Shown here: positions 7,939 to 16,563 of the stretch, in pieces | Position numbering within the stretch: the first letter of the stretch is position 1 | Layout of the letters: every line of letters begins with the position of its first letter | DNA from: UBA3064 sp016868095 | GTDB taxonomy: Bacteria; Pseudomonadota; Gammaproteobacteria; Burkholderiales; Burkholderiaceae_E | Length of the DNA: 35,409 nucleotides | Direction: 5' to 3' | NCBI GenBank assembly: GCA_041175665.1 | Contig: JBEDEM010000025.1 | Span: 1 to 35,409 of the forward strand | Notes under the pieces: model-generated | What the model saw: only the letters and a program-made list of their open reading frames with translations | What the model was told of the DNA's origin: nothing | The model's database searches: none | Position numbers and translations under genes: made by a program

Positions 7939-8502
7939 ATGAATCAACGAACAACACCCGCAAGCAAACGCTCTTCTTCACGCAGCGCCACTTCACGAAG
8001 CACTTCATCGCGCAGCGCTTCATCAAGAAGCGACTCATCGCGATCAAGCAGCCCATCGAAGACCTCTCGCACAGCCTCCAAAAAAACTTCCAGCAACAGT
8101 ACGGGTGTAAAGGCCACCAGCACCCAGAAAAAAACCCTTGGCAACCGCGCTGAAACCGCCGAAGGCCGAGCCCGTAATGCGCTGTTGATCGATCGCCAGA
8201 TCGACGGACAAAGCAGTGGCGTAGCCCTGATTCTCAGCGCAGCCGAGCGAAAGTCGCTCAAAGCAGCTGCTCATCACCTTAATCCAGTCGTCATGATCGG
8301 CCAAGAAGGGCTAAGCGAAGCCGTCATACGCGAAACAGACCGCTCGTTAAGGGCCCATGAATTGATCAAGGTGAGAGTCGCAGGCGACGATCGACAGACC
8401 CGCCAAGCTATCTTGGAAGCCCTTTGCGAAGCCTTAGGCTGTGCGCCCGTGCAGTCCATTGGCAAGCTTCTAGTGCTTTATCGGCCCAAGGATTATTCGT
8501 AG
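7939..8502 (+). CDS. yhbY: YhbY-type CRS1/CRM-domain RNA-binding protein with Ser/Arg-rich extension
   Basis: YhbY proteins bind the large ribosomal subunit precursor and contain a single CRM fold. Residues of about 95-187 align with the whole E. coli protein (about 97 aa): LSAAERKSLKAAAHHLNPVV, a G-Q-E-G-L loop in place of GSNG, HELIKVRV, and the ending IGKLLVLYRP. The first 95 residues are an unusual basic low-complexity tail, including four pentads SATSR, STSSR, SASSR and SDSSR at 16-35, followed by Lys/Thr/Ser-rich sequence. Such a tail probably adds non-specific RNA affinity (inference). Its 3' end overlaps the convergent greA end by 10 nt. Confidence 0.93.
   Translation: MNQRTTPASKRSSSRSATSRSTSSRSASSRSDSSRSSSPSKTSRTASKKTSSNSTGVKATSTQKKTLGNRAETAEGRARNALLIDRQIDGQSSGVALILSAAERKSLKAAAHHLNPVVMIGQEGLSEAVIRETDRSLRAHELIKVRVAGDDRQTRQAILEALCEALGCAPVQSIGKLLVLYRPKDYS
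7984..8043 (+). repeat. 15-nt coding repeat in yhbY (SxSSR pentads)
   Basis: Four consecutive 15-nt units encode SATSR, STSSR, SASSR and SDSSR. Codons for the same residue differ between units (cga, cgc, aga, cga for Arg), so the repeat is older or more diverged than those in glmM and dnaX. Confidence 0.8.
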
Positions 8503-8969
8503 CGAACCGCAAGCACTTCGTAGGACTTCACGCCGCCTGGCGCCTGAACATCGATCGGATCGCCCTCGTACTTCCCAATCATTGCGCGAGCGATTGGTGA
8601 AGAGACCGAAATCTTTCCTTTTTTGATATCGGCCTCATCGTCGCCCACTATTTGGTAGGTGACGGTATGACCTGACTCGACTTCCTCAAGTTCGACGGTA
8701 GCCCCAAACACAACCCGACCATCAGCGTCAAGCAACTTGGGGTCAATAATTTGAGCGTTACTCAATTTAGATTCGAGCTCAGCGATACGCCCTTCAATAA
8801 AGCCTTGCCGTTCGCGAGCCGCGTCGTATTCTGCATTCTCGGACAAATCGCCCTGGGCTCTAGCCTCAGCAATGGCTGTAATCACTGCAGGACGCTCGAC
8901 ATGTTTGAGTCGCTGCAATTCCTCTTTGAGTAACTCAGCACCGAAAACTGTTAAAGGAATCGTAGCCAT
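8493..8969 (-). CDS. greA: Transcript cleavage factor GreA
   Basis: Rescues backtracked RNA polymerase by stimulating cleavage of the 3' end of the nascent RNA through the secondary channel. The 158-aa length equals the usual GreA size. The N-terminal coiled coil carries the tip motif DLSENAEYDAARERQGFIEGRI with the two acidic residues needed for cleavage. The C-terminal FKBP-like domain includes GDDEADIKKGKISVSSPIARAMIGK. It follows carB by 12 nt on the same strand, the normal order in this group of bacteria. Confidence 0.98.
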   Translation of the reverse strand: MATIPLTVFGAELLKEELQRLKHVERPAVITAIAEARAQGDLSENAEYDAARERQGFIEGRIAELESKLSNAQIIDPKLLDADGRVVFGATVELEEVESGHTVTYQIVGDDEADIKKGKISVSSPIARAMIGKYEGDPIDVQAPGGVKSYEVLAVRYE

Positions 8970-8981
8970 TCCATCCTCTGA

Positions 8982-11900
8982 TTAATGAACGAGTGAAGCA
9001 TGCAATTGCTGCAAGGCATAAACATCGAGTGCTTTCATGGCACGCATACCCTCAACGGCGGCCCAGGCACCGGCAATCGTCGTGAAGACGGTCACTCGCT
9101 GGGCAAGCGTAGTTGTACGAATAGAACGCGAGTCGGCAATCGCATTAGGTTTTTCTTCTACCGTGTTAATAACAAGATCGATATCACCGTTCTTGATCAT
9201 ATCAACAATGTGAGGCCTGCCATCCTGAACTTTATTGACCAAGTCAACGGCAATCCCCTGCTCCCGCAAGACAGCAGCCGTTCCCTTGGTTGCAATGAGC
9301 CTAAAGCCAAGCTCACAAAGACCCCGAGCCACCGCAATCGCCTTGGGCTTATCACTATTTCGGACCGATATAAAGACCGTACCTTTCTCAGGAAGTCTTG
9401 TGCCTGCGCCAAGTTGAGACTTAACATAGGCTTCGCCGAAAGTCTTTCCAACGCCCATAACCTCGCCGGTCGATTTCATCTCCGGCCCAAGCAAGATATC
9501 AACGCCTGGAAACTTCACGAAGGGAAAAACCGCCTCTTTCACNNNNNNNNNNNNNNGAAAAGTAAGGCGGCGTCACTTCCGCACCAATTGCTTGATCAGC
9601 CAGTGAGCGTCCTGCCATGGCTCTAGCGGCAATCTTGGCAAGTTGAAGTCCGGTTACCTTGGATACGAAAGGTACGGTGCGCGAGGCACGCGGGTTGACT
9701 TCGAGTACATAAACCTTGGGCGCTGACTCCGCATCGCCTTGCTGAATTGCAAACTGCACATTCATAAGCCCTATCACTTTAAGCGCTTTAGCCATCGCAG
9801 CGGTCTGGCGCTTGAGTTCATCGATCAAGGCTTGAGGCAGGGAATAAGGCGGCAGCGAACAAGCCGAATCACCCGAGTGGACACCTGCCTGCTCAATATG
9901 CTCCATGACGCCGCCGATGAATACGCGTTGTCCATCGCTCAAACAGTCTACATCGACCTCGATCGCATCGTTTAAAAATCGATCAAGCAAAACCGGCGAA
10001 TCGTTGGAAACTTTTACCGCCTCTCGCATATAACGCTCTAATTGCTTTTGCTCATGGACAATTTCCATGGCGCGACCGCCAAGGACATAGCTTGGTCGCA
10101 CGACCAAGGGATAGCCAATCTCAGCGGCAAGGCTAAGGGCTTCACGCTCAGTTCGTGCTGTGCGGTTAGGCGGCTGCAAAAGATTTAACTGTTTTAATAA
10201 TTGTTGGAATCGTTCGCGATCCTCTGCAATGTCAATCGATTCAGGTGATGTACCGATAATAGGAACACCGTGCTTTTCCAATGCTAGAGCAAGTTTTAAG
10301 GGGGTTTGCCCCCCATATTGAACAATGACACCTTTGGGCTTTTCGATCGCAACGATTTCTAAAACGTCTTCAAGCGTGAGCGGTTCGAAGTAGAGTCGGT
10401 CGGAGGTGTCGTAATCGGTTGATACGGTTTCGGGATTGCAATTGACCATGATGGTTTCATAACCATCCTCGCGAAGCGCGAAAGCAGCGTGTACGCAGCA
10501 GTAATCAAACTCGATGCCCTGACCAATACGATTCGGGCCACCGCCAAGCACCATCATTTTGGGCCGATCCGTGGGTGCGGCCTCGCACTCATCATCGTAG
10601 GTTGAGTACATGTAAGCGGTATTGGTGCCGAATTCGGCAGCACAGGTATCAACTCGCTTATAGACTGGACGCACCCCCAGGGCCCATCTTGCCTCACGAA
10701 CCTCATCAGGCGTGCATTGCATCAAAAAGGCAAGACGCCGATCCGAGAACCCTTTAGCCTTCATCGCTTTGATCTCATCGCGCGTTAAGGATCCGAGGCT
10801 ACGCTGCTTAAGTCGACCTTCGATATCAATCAATTCGGCGATGTAATCCAAAAACCAGGGATCAATACCGGTTTCTTCATAAACTTCCTCAACCGATAAG
10901 CCAATCCGGAAGGCGTCGGCCACATAAAGCAGCCGCTCAGGCCTTGGTTCTCCGATCTCACGGGTAATTTCGTCTTCATCGGTAGAACGTTCTTCAAAAC
11001 CGTCGATCCCAGTCTCAAGGCCTCGCAATGCTTTTTGTAGCGACTCCTGAAAATTTCGACCAATAGCCATTACCTCGCCCACCGACTTCATTTGGGTCGT
11101 GAGACGTGAATCGGCTTGAGGAAACTTCTCAAAGGCAAAGCGCGGGACCTTGGTCACGACATAATCGATCGAAGGTTCGAAGGAAGCGGGCGTCATCCCT
11201 CCTGTAATTTCATTGCTCAACTCATCAAGGGTGTAGCCCACGGCAAGCTTGGCTGCCACCTTGGCAATCGGAAAGCCTGTTGCCTTGGAGGCCAATGCCG
11301 AGGATCGAGAAACCCGCGGATTCATTTCGATCACGATCATTCGACCATCGGCCGGATTAATCGCAAATTGCACATTCGAGCCCCCGGTATCGACACCAAT
11401 CTCGCGCAACACCGCAATCGAAGCGTTGCGCATGATCTGATATTCCTTATCAGTCAGGGTTTGCGCCGGTGCAACCGTGATGGAGTCACCGGTGTGAACG
11501 CCCATGGGATCGAGGTTTTCAATCGAACAAACAATGATGCAATTGTCCTTTCGGTCACGCACCACCTCCATCTCAAACTCTTTCCAACCGATCAGACTCT
11601 CTTCAATCAACAACTCACGCGTGGGCGAAAGATCAAGACCACGCTTACAAATTTCGAGAAACTCTTCCTGGTTGTATGCAATCCCGCCACCCGTACCGCC
11701 AAGGGTAAAGCTAGGCCGGATGATGACCGGATATCCGATAGTTGTTTGGACATCTTGCGCTTCTTGCAAACTGTGTGCGATGCCTGAGCGCGCAGAACCA
11801 AGACCGATGCTTTGCATCGCCAGCTTGAATTTTTGCCGATCCTCGGCCTTCTCGATAGCCTCTGGTGACGCGCCAATCAGCTCGCAACCGTACTGACTCA

Positions 11901-12222
11901 GTATGCCTCGCTGATGCAATTCGAGCGCACAGTTGAGAGCAGTTTGACCACCCATGGTTGGCAACACCGCATCGGGCCGCTCTTTTGCAATAATTCGTTC
12001 GAGTACCTGCCAGGTGATCGGCTCAATATAGGTCACATCGGCCGTTTCAGGATCGGTCATGATCGTGGCCGGATTGCTGTTGACCAAAATCACCTCAAAG
12101 CCCTCTTGCTTGAGTGCTTTACAGGCCTGGGCACCTGAATAGTCAAATTCACAGGCCTGACCAATTATGATCGGACCTGCACCAATAATTAGAATGCGAT
12201 GGATATCAGAACGCTTAGGCAT
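8982..12222 (-). CDS. carB: Carbamoyl-phosphate synthase large subunit (interrupted only by an assembly gap)
   Basis: Makes carbamoyl phosphate for pyrimidine and arginine synthesis from bicarbonate, ATP and ammonia supplied by CarA. The start ATG 12222 gives MPKRSDIHRILIIGAGPI, the family N-terminus; the stop of carA ends 1 nt before it. Two ATP-grasp halves are present (RPSFTLGGTGGG and RPSYVLGGRAMEI), followed by the C-terminal MGS-like allosteric domain (FISVRNSDKPKAIAVARGL). The run of N at 9543-9556 splits the frame: the upstream part ends PPYF plus two bases of a codon and the downstream part resumes VKEAVFPF. Homologues read PPYYSVKE here, so one missing base is enough, giving about 1075 aa (E. 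coli 1073). I therefore treat it as one intact gene. Confidence 0.95.
9543..9556. other. Assembly gap (14 N) inside carB
   Basis: Fourteen undetermined bases. As written they shift the carB frame, because 14 bases plus the two leftover codon bases is not a multiple of three. The conserved protein on both sides requires a gap length of 1 modulo 3, most simply 1 base, so the N count is probably a placeholder rather than a measured length. Confidence 0.95.
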
Positions 12223-12223
12223 A

Positions 12224-13438
12224 TTAGATCTGTCCTTGGGTCTGACGCTCACGCATCGCTTCAATAAATCGATCAAATAAGGGACCAACATCGTGTGGGC
12301 CTGGACTTGCCTCGGGGTGCCCTTGAAAAGCGAAAGCTGGACAATCGCTGCGCTCTATGCCCTGAATCGATCCATCAAATAGTGAGACATGAGTAATCAG
12401 TAAATTCGGCGGCAGCGTGTGAGGATCGATCGCAAAACCGTGATTTTGGCTTGTGATCATGACTGATCCATTTTTCAGATCTTTCACTGGATGGTTTGCG
12501 CCATGATGGCCAAATTTCATCTTCATGGTTTTGGCACCCGACGCTAGGCCCATGATCTGGTGACCCAAGCAAATACCAAACAAGGGAAGCTTTTGTGCCA
12601 TCAATTCTCGGGCCGCATCAATCGCATACTGGCAGGGCTCGGGGTCGCCCGGACCATTCGATAGGAATACACCATCGGGCCTTAGAGCGAGAATAGCCTT
12701 TGCAGTGCTTTGTGCTGGAAGCACATGAACCTCACAGGCTCGATCAACCAACATACGCAAAATATTGCGCTTCACCCCAAAATCGAGCGCGACCACCCGA
12801 AACCTGGCGGGCGTCTGGGCGTCTTGGTGGCCGTCATTTAAAGTCCAACTGCCTTCGCGCCACAAATACGCCTCGTGGGTAGTGACCTCTTTGGCAAGGT
12901 CAAGCCCTGCCATACCAGGAAACTCACGCGCTTTGGCCAAGGCTTTTAGCGCCGCTTCTTCACGATGACCGGCCTCATCGCCCGCAAGCAAGCAAGCAGC
13001 CTGTGCGCCTTCGGTTCGCAGTATGCGCGTGAGCTTTCGGGTATCGATGCCTGCAATCGCGCAAATCCCGCGTTGCTTTAAATAGGCCGGCAAATCTTGC
13101 TTTGAGCGCCAATTTGAGGCTCGAGGCGAAAGCGCCTTGATGATCAAGCCCGCTGCATCAACCCGGGGCGCCTCGTCATCTTCTTCATTGCTACCCACAT
13201 TACCGATATGCGGATAAGTTAGGGTGACCAGCTGCCTGGCGTAGCTCGGGTCACTCAAAATTTCCTGATAACCAGTCATCGCGGTATTGAAGACCGCCTC
13301 GCCGACTGCGCAGCCATCGGCACCGATCGATTCGCCGTAAAAAATTTGGCCGTTTGCAAGCGCAAGCACGGCGGGCTTGGTGATAGGTAGCAGACGAGGG
13401 CTTGCTTGGTGCGACGATGGCTGTGAGGAAGAAGACAC
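12224..13438 (-). CDS. carA: Carbamoyl-phosphate synthase small (glutaminase) subunit
   Basis: Class I glutamine amidotransferase that hydrolyses glutamine and passes ammonia to CarB. In the 404-aa reading the N-terminal CPSase domain starts at AVLALANGQIFYG, with the typical NTAMTGYQEILSDPSY and TYPHIGNVG. The amidotransferase triad is Cys290 (FGICLGHQ), His374 and Glu376 (GHPEASPG). The only upstream start I can find is GTG 13438, which adds about 22 Ser/Pro-rich residues before the conserved core and has no good Shine-Dalgarno, so the exact start is uncertain. It is followed by carB after 1 nt. The 96 nt upstream, to recR, hold a TAAAAT hexamer but no clear -35. Confidence 0.96.
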   Translation of the reverse strand: MSSSSQPSSHQASPRLLPITKPAVLALANGQIFYGESIGADGCAVGEAVFNTAMTGYQEILSDPSYARQLVTLTYPHIGNVGSNEEDDEAPRVDAAGLIIKALSPRASNWRSKQDLPAYLKQRGICAIAGIDTRKLTRILRTEGAQAACLLAGDEAGHREEAALKALAKAREFPGMAGLDLAKEVTTHEAYLWREGSWTLNDGHQDAQTPARFRVVALDFGVKRNILRMLVDRACEVHVLPAQSTAKAILALRPDGVFLSNGPGDPEPCQYAIDAARELMAQKLPLFGICLGHQIMGLASGAKTMKMKFGHHGANHPVKDLKNGSVMITSQNHGFAIDPHTLPPNLLITHVSLFDGSIQGIERSDCPAFAFQGHPEASPGPHDVGPLFDRFIEAMRERQTQGQI

Positions 13439-13534
13439 GATGATAGGTACCAGGTTGTGGCGCAGGCCGAGAGCAAAGAAAGCCCTACTTGCCTTGGCGC
13501 AGTTAAACCTTTCTATTTTAGCCGAAGCCGCAAG

Positions 13535-14134
13535 TTAGGCGCCGGAGAAACCTCTTCGATCTCTTAAGGCCTGGGCAATGGTGCTGGCATCGACATATTC
13601 AAGCTCACTTCCTACCGGAACGCCCCGGGCCAGACGACTGACCTTTAACCCCTGCCGCTTAAGCATCATGCCGAGATAATGCGCGGTCGCTTCGCCTTCG
13701 GCAGTGAAGTTGGTCGCCAGAATGACCTCGCTCACCAAACCATCGTTAACCCGACTCAGCAGGCGCTGGATATGCAAGTCATCTGGGCCGATACCATCAA
13801 GCGGCGAAAGACGGCCCATCAGCACGAAGTAATAACCCGAATAGCTCAATGTTTGCTCGAGCATTAACTGGTCTGCCGGTGTTTCTACGACGCATAAAAG
13901 GCCAGGGTCTCTGCGGGCCGATGAGCAAGTGTCGCAAAGGCTTTGTTCGGAAAACGTATTGCAGCGTTCGCAATGCTTTATTTTTTGTACCGCTTCAGCA
14001 AGCGAGCGGCCAAGCAAAGCTGCCCCTTCTCGGTCATGCTGGAGCATGTGAAAAGCATAACGCTGTGCCGATTTTGGACCAACGCCGGGAAGCCTGCGTA
14101 GCGCTGCGATGAGCGCATCAAGCGTTGGTGACAC
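13535..14134 (-). CDS. recR: Recombination mediator RecR
   Basis: Works with RecF and RecO to load RecA on gapped DNA. The 199-aa protein has the N-terminal helix-hairpin-helix LRRLPGVGPKSAQRYAFHML, the C4 zinc finger Cys55, Cys58, Cys67, Cys70, and a Toprim domain opening with LCVVETPADQLMLE, followed by ILATNFTAEGEATAHYL. The start is a GTG at 14134 that gives the normal N-terminus (SPTLDALIAALRRLPG). It is downstream of ybaB in the widespread dnaX-ybaB-recR order, with an 84-nt spacer that holds a tandem repeat. Confidence 0.97.
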   Translation of the reverse strand: MSPTLDALIAALRRLPGVGPKSAQRYAFHMLQHDREGAALLGRSLAEAVQKIKHCERCNTFSEQSLCDTCSSARRDPGLLCVVETPADQLMLEQTLSYSGYYFVLMGRLSPLDGIGPDDLHIQRLLSRVNDGLVSEVILATNFTAEGEATAHYLGMMLKRQGLKVSRLARGVPVGSELEYVDASTIAQALRDRRGFSGA

Positions 14135-14164
14135 CCAAATCGCCTAGGTGGTTGAATCGGTTCC

Positions 14165-14227
14165 GCTCATCGCCCGTCAAAAGGGTCGCTTGAACGATCA
14201 AAAGCGCTACCTGAACCATCAAAAGGG
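14165..14227 (-). repeat. Three 21-nt tandem units at the ybaB 3' end
   Basis: On the minus strand three 21-nt units (14227-14207, 14206-14186, 14185-14165) each start C[CG]CTTTTGA. The first covers the last codons and TGA of ybaB. The +1 frame stays open through all three and would encode DGSGSAFDRSSDPFDGR after the normal PF terminus, ending at TGA 14169-14167. The period is a multiple of three. Confidence 0.75.
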
Positions 14228-14545
14228 AAGCTTAAACCCAGGTGGCAGCGGTAAACCTTGGGTGAGCTTACCCATGTGGGCCTGAGCAGTTTCGTCTGCT
14301 TTGCGAAGCGCATCATTGAGCGCGGCCACCACTAAATCCTCAAGCATATCTTTGTCATCGGTCAGCAGCGAGGGATCAATAATCACTCGGCGAACTTCAT
14401 TACGGGCGGTCACAATCGCCTTCACCATGCCCGCCCCGGACTGCCCTTCAACTTCGACACTGGCCAGTTGCTCCTGGGCCTTTTTCATATTGTCTTGCAT
14501 TTGCTGGGCTTGCTTCATCAAGCCCGCCAATTGACCCTTCATCAT
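14219..14545 (-). CDS. ybaB: YbaB/EbfC family nucleoid-associated protein
   Basis: A small dimeric DNA-binding protein thought to act in nucleoid organisation. The 108-aa product matches the family throughout: LMKQAQQMQDNMKKAQEQLA in the first helix, VEGQSGAGMVKA, IDPSLLTDDKDMLEDLVVAALNDA, and the ending LPPGFKLPF. AAAGGA sits 7 nt before the first of two adjacent ATG codons, so 14545 is the likely start. It lies between dnaX (33-nt spacer) and recR. Confidence 0.96.
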   Translation of the reverse strand: MMKGQLAGLMKQAQQMQDNMKKAQEQLASVEVEGQSGAGMVKAIVTARNEVRRVIIDPSLLTDDKDMLEDLVVAALNDALRKADETAQAHMGKLTQGLPLPPGFKLPF

Positions 14546-14578
14546 GGGATTATCCTTTCAAGGTTTTCCGAAGTGATT

Positions 14579-16303
14579 CTAGTGCTTACGTGCTTGGACT
14601 GAGTCGGGATCGATTTGGGCGCCGAGTTCGTTGACCATCGCCTGCACAAAAGGATCGCTTTGCAAACCCTGAAGCGCGGCGTCACGCTCGGCGCGTCGTT
14701 GCGCATCATGAATGGACGCGGCCGTCTGCACCCCAACCGAGCCGACTTCGGCCGACAAGCGTAGCGGCACTTGAAAGTGCCCAACCAGCAAATCTTTGAC
14801 TTTGTTGACGGTTGCCTGTTCAGCAAGCGGTCGAATGGGCACGCGCACCCGGATGTGTACACCCTCGATGGCGAGCAATTCGCTTTGTTCTAAAAATTGA
14901 CGAACAAAACCTGAACAGGGAATCTTCGTGGCAAGCTCAGACCACTCGCAATCCAACTTGAACTCGGTCACCTCGACAGTGGCATCTTGCCCTGACGGCT
15001 GACGAGCTAACGGCTGACGAACTAACGGCTGACGAACTAACGGCTGACGAGCTGACTGCGGCTCGGATGCCTCCCTTTGCATGCTCGATGCTATTGGCTG
15101 CGCGGCCCGCTTGACTGGCGCTGCGACCGGCCGCACATCGGGAGCTAGGGTGGATCCATGATTCACAGCCTGTGCCTGAGTAGCTGAAGCGCGAAAGGCT
15201 AAAGGTCGAAAGGCGTGCAGTCTCAGCAAAGTCATGGTCAATCCCGCTTGCTGATCGGGTGCAAGTGACAGATCACGGCGTCCGTGAAGCAGGATTTGCC
15301 AGTAAACCTGCAACTGTTCCGCTTCGCAGGCATCAGCCCAGCGCCTAAGTTGCGGGTCGTCTGACTCAAGCGCGTCGAGTTTCAGAAGGCTCAAGTCTTG
15401 CACCAATTGTGCAAGTGCCTGCAAGACCGCAGCGGCGTCAACCCCTAAAGCACATACTTCTTCTGCGAGCGCGCAAAGTTGACGAGGGTTTGCATCCAAA
15501 AGCGCTTCCATGATCTGCGCAACTTTATCTCGGTCAATCGCACCAAGCATCGCCAAAACTTCAGCGCTTCGAACCTCGCCTGCGCCGTGCGAAATCGCCT
15601 GATCAAGCAGCGATAATGCATCGCGCATCGAGCCGGCAGCCGACTTGGCAATCTGGTTTAACGCATCGGACTCGTAGGCAATTTGCTCCTCGTGAAGCAC
15701 AGTTGATAAATGCTCGGCGATCGCCTGCGGCGACATGTTGCGTAGCGACAATTGCAAACAACGCGACAACACGGTGACCGGGACCTTTTGAGGGTCGGTC
15801 GTGGCTAAGACGAAGACCACATGCCCTGGCGGTTCCTCGAGTGTCTTGAGCATTGCATTAAAGGCATGATTGCTGAGCATGTGAACTTCGTCGATTACAT
15901 ACACCTTCCAGCGCCCAAGCGTTGGTGCATAGATCGCGTTTTCAAGCAACTGTGCCATTTCCTCAACGCCCCGATGGCTAGCCGCATCAAGCTCCAAGTA
16001 GTCCACATAGCGGCCGCGATCGATTTGAAGGCAGGACGAGCAAAGGCCGCAGGGATCTGGATCATCCCGGTCGACCTGTTCACAGTTCAAAGCCTTCGCA
16101 AGTATGCGAGCAATGGTTGTTTTCCCCACACCGCGGGTACCCGTAAGCAAGTAAGCATGGTGAATCCGCCCGGTTTTCAAACCATGACGCAAAGCCTTCA
16201 CCACATGCTCTTGCCCTACGAGCGAAGCAAAATTACGTGGTCGCCATTTACGGGCCAGTACCTGATGCTGTGAAACGGCGTCTTCGGGGAATAGTGGGTC
16301 CAT
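14579..16303 (-). CDS. dnaX: DNA polymerase III subunit tau/gamma
   Basis: The clamp-loader ATPase that organises the replicative polymerase. The 574-aa protein has Walker A GTRGVGKT (55-62), zinc ligands Cys74, Cys85, Cys88 and Cys91, Walker B VIDEVH (136-141), and sensor 1/arginine finger ATTDPQKVPVTVLSRC. Domain III runs to about residue 365. A disordered linker follows with four RQPLV-like pentads (about 415-434), then a C-terminal tau domain. I did not see an A-rich slippery heptamer of the E. coli type, so production of a short gamma form cannot be claimed. ATG 16303 has AGGA four bases upstream. The SRP RNA gene ends 15 nt before the start. Confidence 0.97.
   Translation of the reverse strand: MDPLFPEDAVSQHQVLARKWRPRNFASLVGQEHVVKALRHGLKTGRIHHAYLLTGTRGVGKTTIARILAKALNCEQVDRDDPDPCGLCSSCLQIDRGRYVDYLELDAASHRGVEEMAQLLENAIYAPTLGRWKVYVIDEVHMLSNHAFNAMLKTLEEPPGHVVFVLATTDPQKVPVTVLSRCLQLSLRNMSPQAIAEHLSTVLHEEQIAYESDALNQIAKSAAGSMRDALSLLDQAISHGAGEVRSAEVLAMLGAIDRDKVAQIMEALLDANPRQLCALAEEVCALGVDAAAVLQALAQLVQDLSLLKLDALESDDPQLRRWADACEAEQLQVYWQILLHGRRDLSLAPDQQAGLTMTLLRLHAFRPLAFRASATQAQAVNHGSTLAPDVRPVAAPVKRAAQPIASSMQREASEPQSARQPLVRQPLVRQPLARQPSGQDATVEVTEFKLDCEWSELATKIPCSGFVRQFLEQSELLAIEGVHIRVRVPIRPLAEQATVNKVKDLLVGHFQVPLRLSAEVGSVGVQTAASIHDAQRRAERDAALQGLQSDPFVQAMVNELGAQIDPDSVQARKH
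15001..15060 (-). repeat. 15-nt tandem repeat in the dnaX linker
   Basis: Four consecutive 15-nt units; the middle two (15016-15030 and 15031-15045) are identical, the one at 15001-15015 differs by one base, and the one at 15046-15060 is diverged. They encode RQPLV, RQPLV, RQPLA and a variant in frame. A partial unit precedes at 14994-15000. The position is the flexible linker before the tau C-terminal domain. Confidence 0.9.
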
Positions 16304-16318
16304 ATGATCCTGCAGACT

Positions 16319-16416
16319 GGACGAGCCGGGACCTCGGCACTCACGACGAACGGCTGTGGCTGCTTCCTTCCGGACCTGACCAGGTTCACCGGGCCACGAT
16401 GCGAGGGGGCCCGTCC
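16319..16416 (-). ncRNA. ffs: Bacterial small SRP RNA (4.5S RNA)
   Basis: The minus strand contains the hallmark SRP domain IV: CAGGTCCGGAAGGAAGCAG, with the GGAA tetraloop and asymmetric loop bound by Ffh. The ends pair: the 5' GGACGGGCC...CCTCGCA is complementary to the 3' TGCCGAGG...GGCTCGTCC with small bulges, giving a roughly 98-nt hairpin. The ends are inferred from this pairing. An extended -10 lies at the right distance upstream. The RNA works with Ffh to target membrane proteins to the translocon. The 3' end is 15 nt from the dnaX start, so read-through into dnaX is possible. Confidence 0.93.
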
Positions 16417-16422
16417 ATCCTC

Positions 16423-16428
16423 ATTCTA
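16423..16428 (-). promoter_or_regulatory. Extended -10 promoter of ffs
   Basis: Minus-strand TGTTAGAAT (TG-n-TAGAAT) ends 6 nt before the predicted first base of the SRP RNA. The hexamer itself is 16423-16428. No good -35 is seen at 17 nt, as is common for extended -10 promoters. Confidence 0.6.
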
Positions 16429-16563
16429 ACAACAGGCGCGAAAGCCCTGCCCCGTACCAATTGCCCAAACGGTTACTCGAACACCTTAAGCGGCCCTTTC
16501 CCGCTGGGGTTTTTGCAAGGCTTCACGCTATGATTGAGCCCACTGTTTTTCAGGAGTGGATCG

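Noticed and set aside
8982..9542. Separate 186-aa carbamoyl-phosphate synthase-like gene
   Set aside because: It is the C-terminus of carB cut off by the N run, not an independent gene.
9000..9626. 208-codon plus-strand ORF spanning the N run
   Set aside because: Antisense to carB and read through undetermined bases; no motif.
11116..11787. 223-codon plus-strand ORF opposite carB
   Set aside because: It is antisense to the strongly conserved first half of carB, has no recognisable domain and arises from codon bias of the real gene.
14579..16303. Programmed frameshift for a gamma form of DnaX
   Set aside because: I found no A-rich slippery heptamer with a downstream stop in the shifted frame, so the claim is not supported.
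16486..16516. Hairpin-like AGCGG/CCGCT followed by GGGGTTTTT before trxA
   Set aside because: The stem is only 5 bp and no plus-strand transcript is expected to end there, so I did not call it a terminator.
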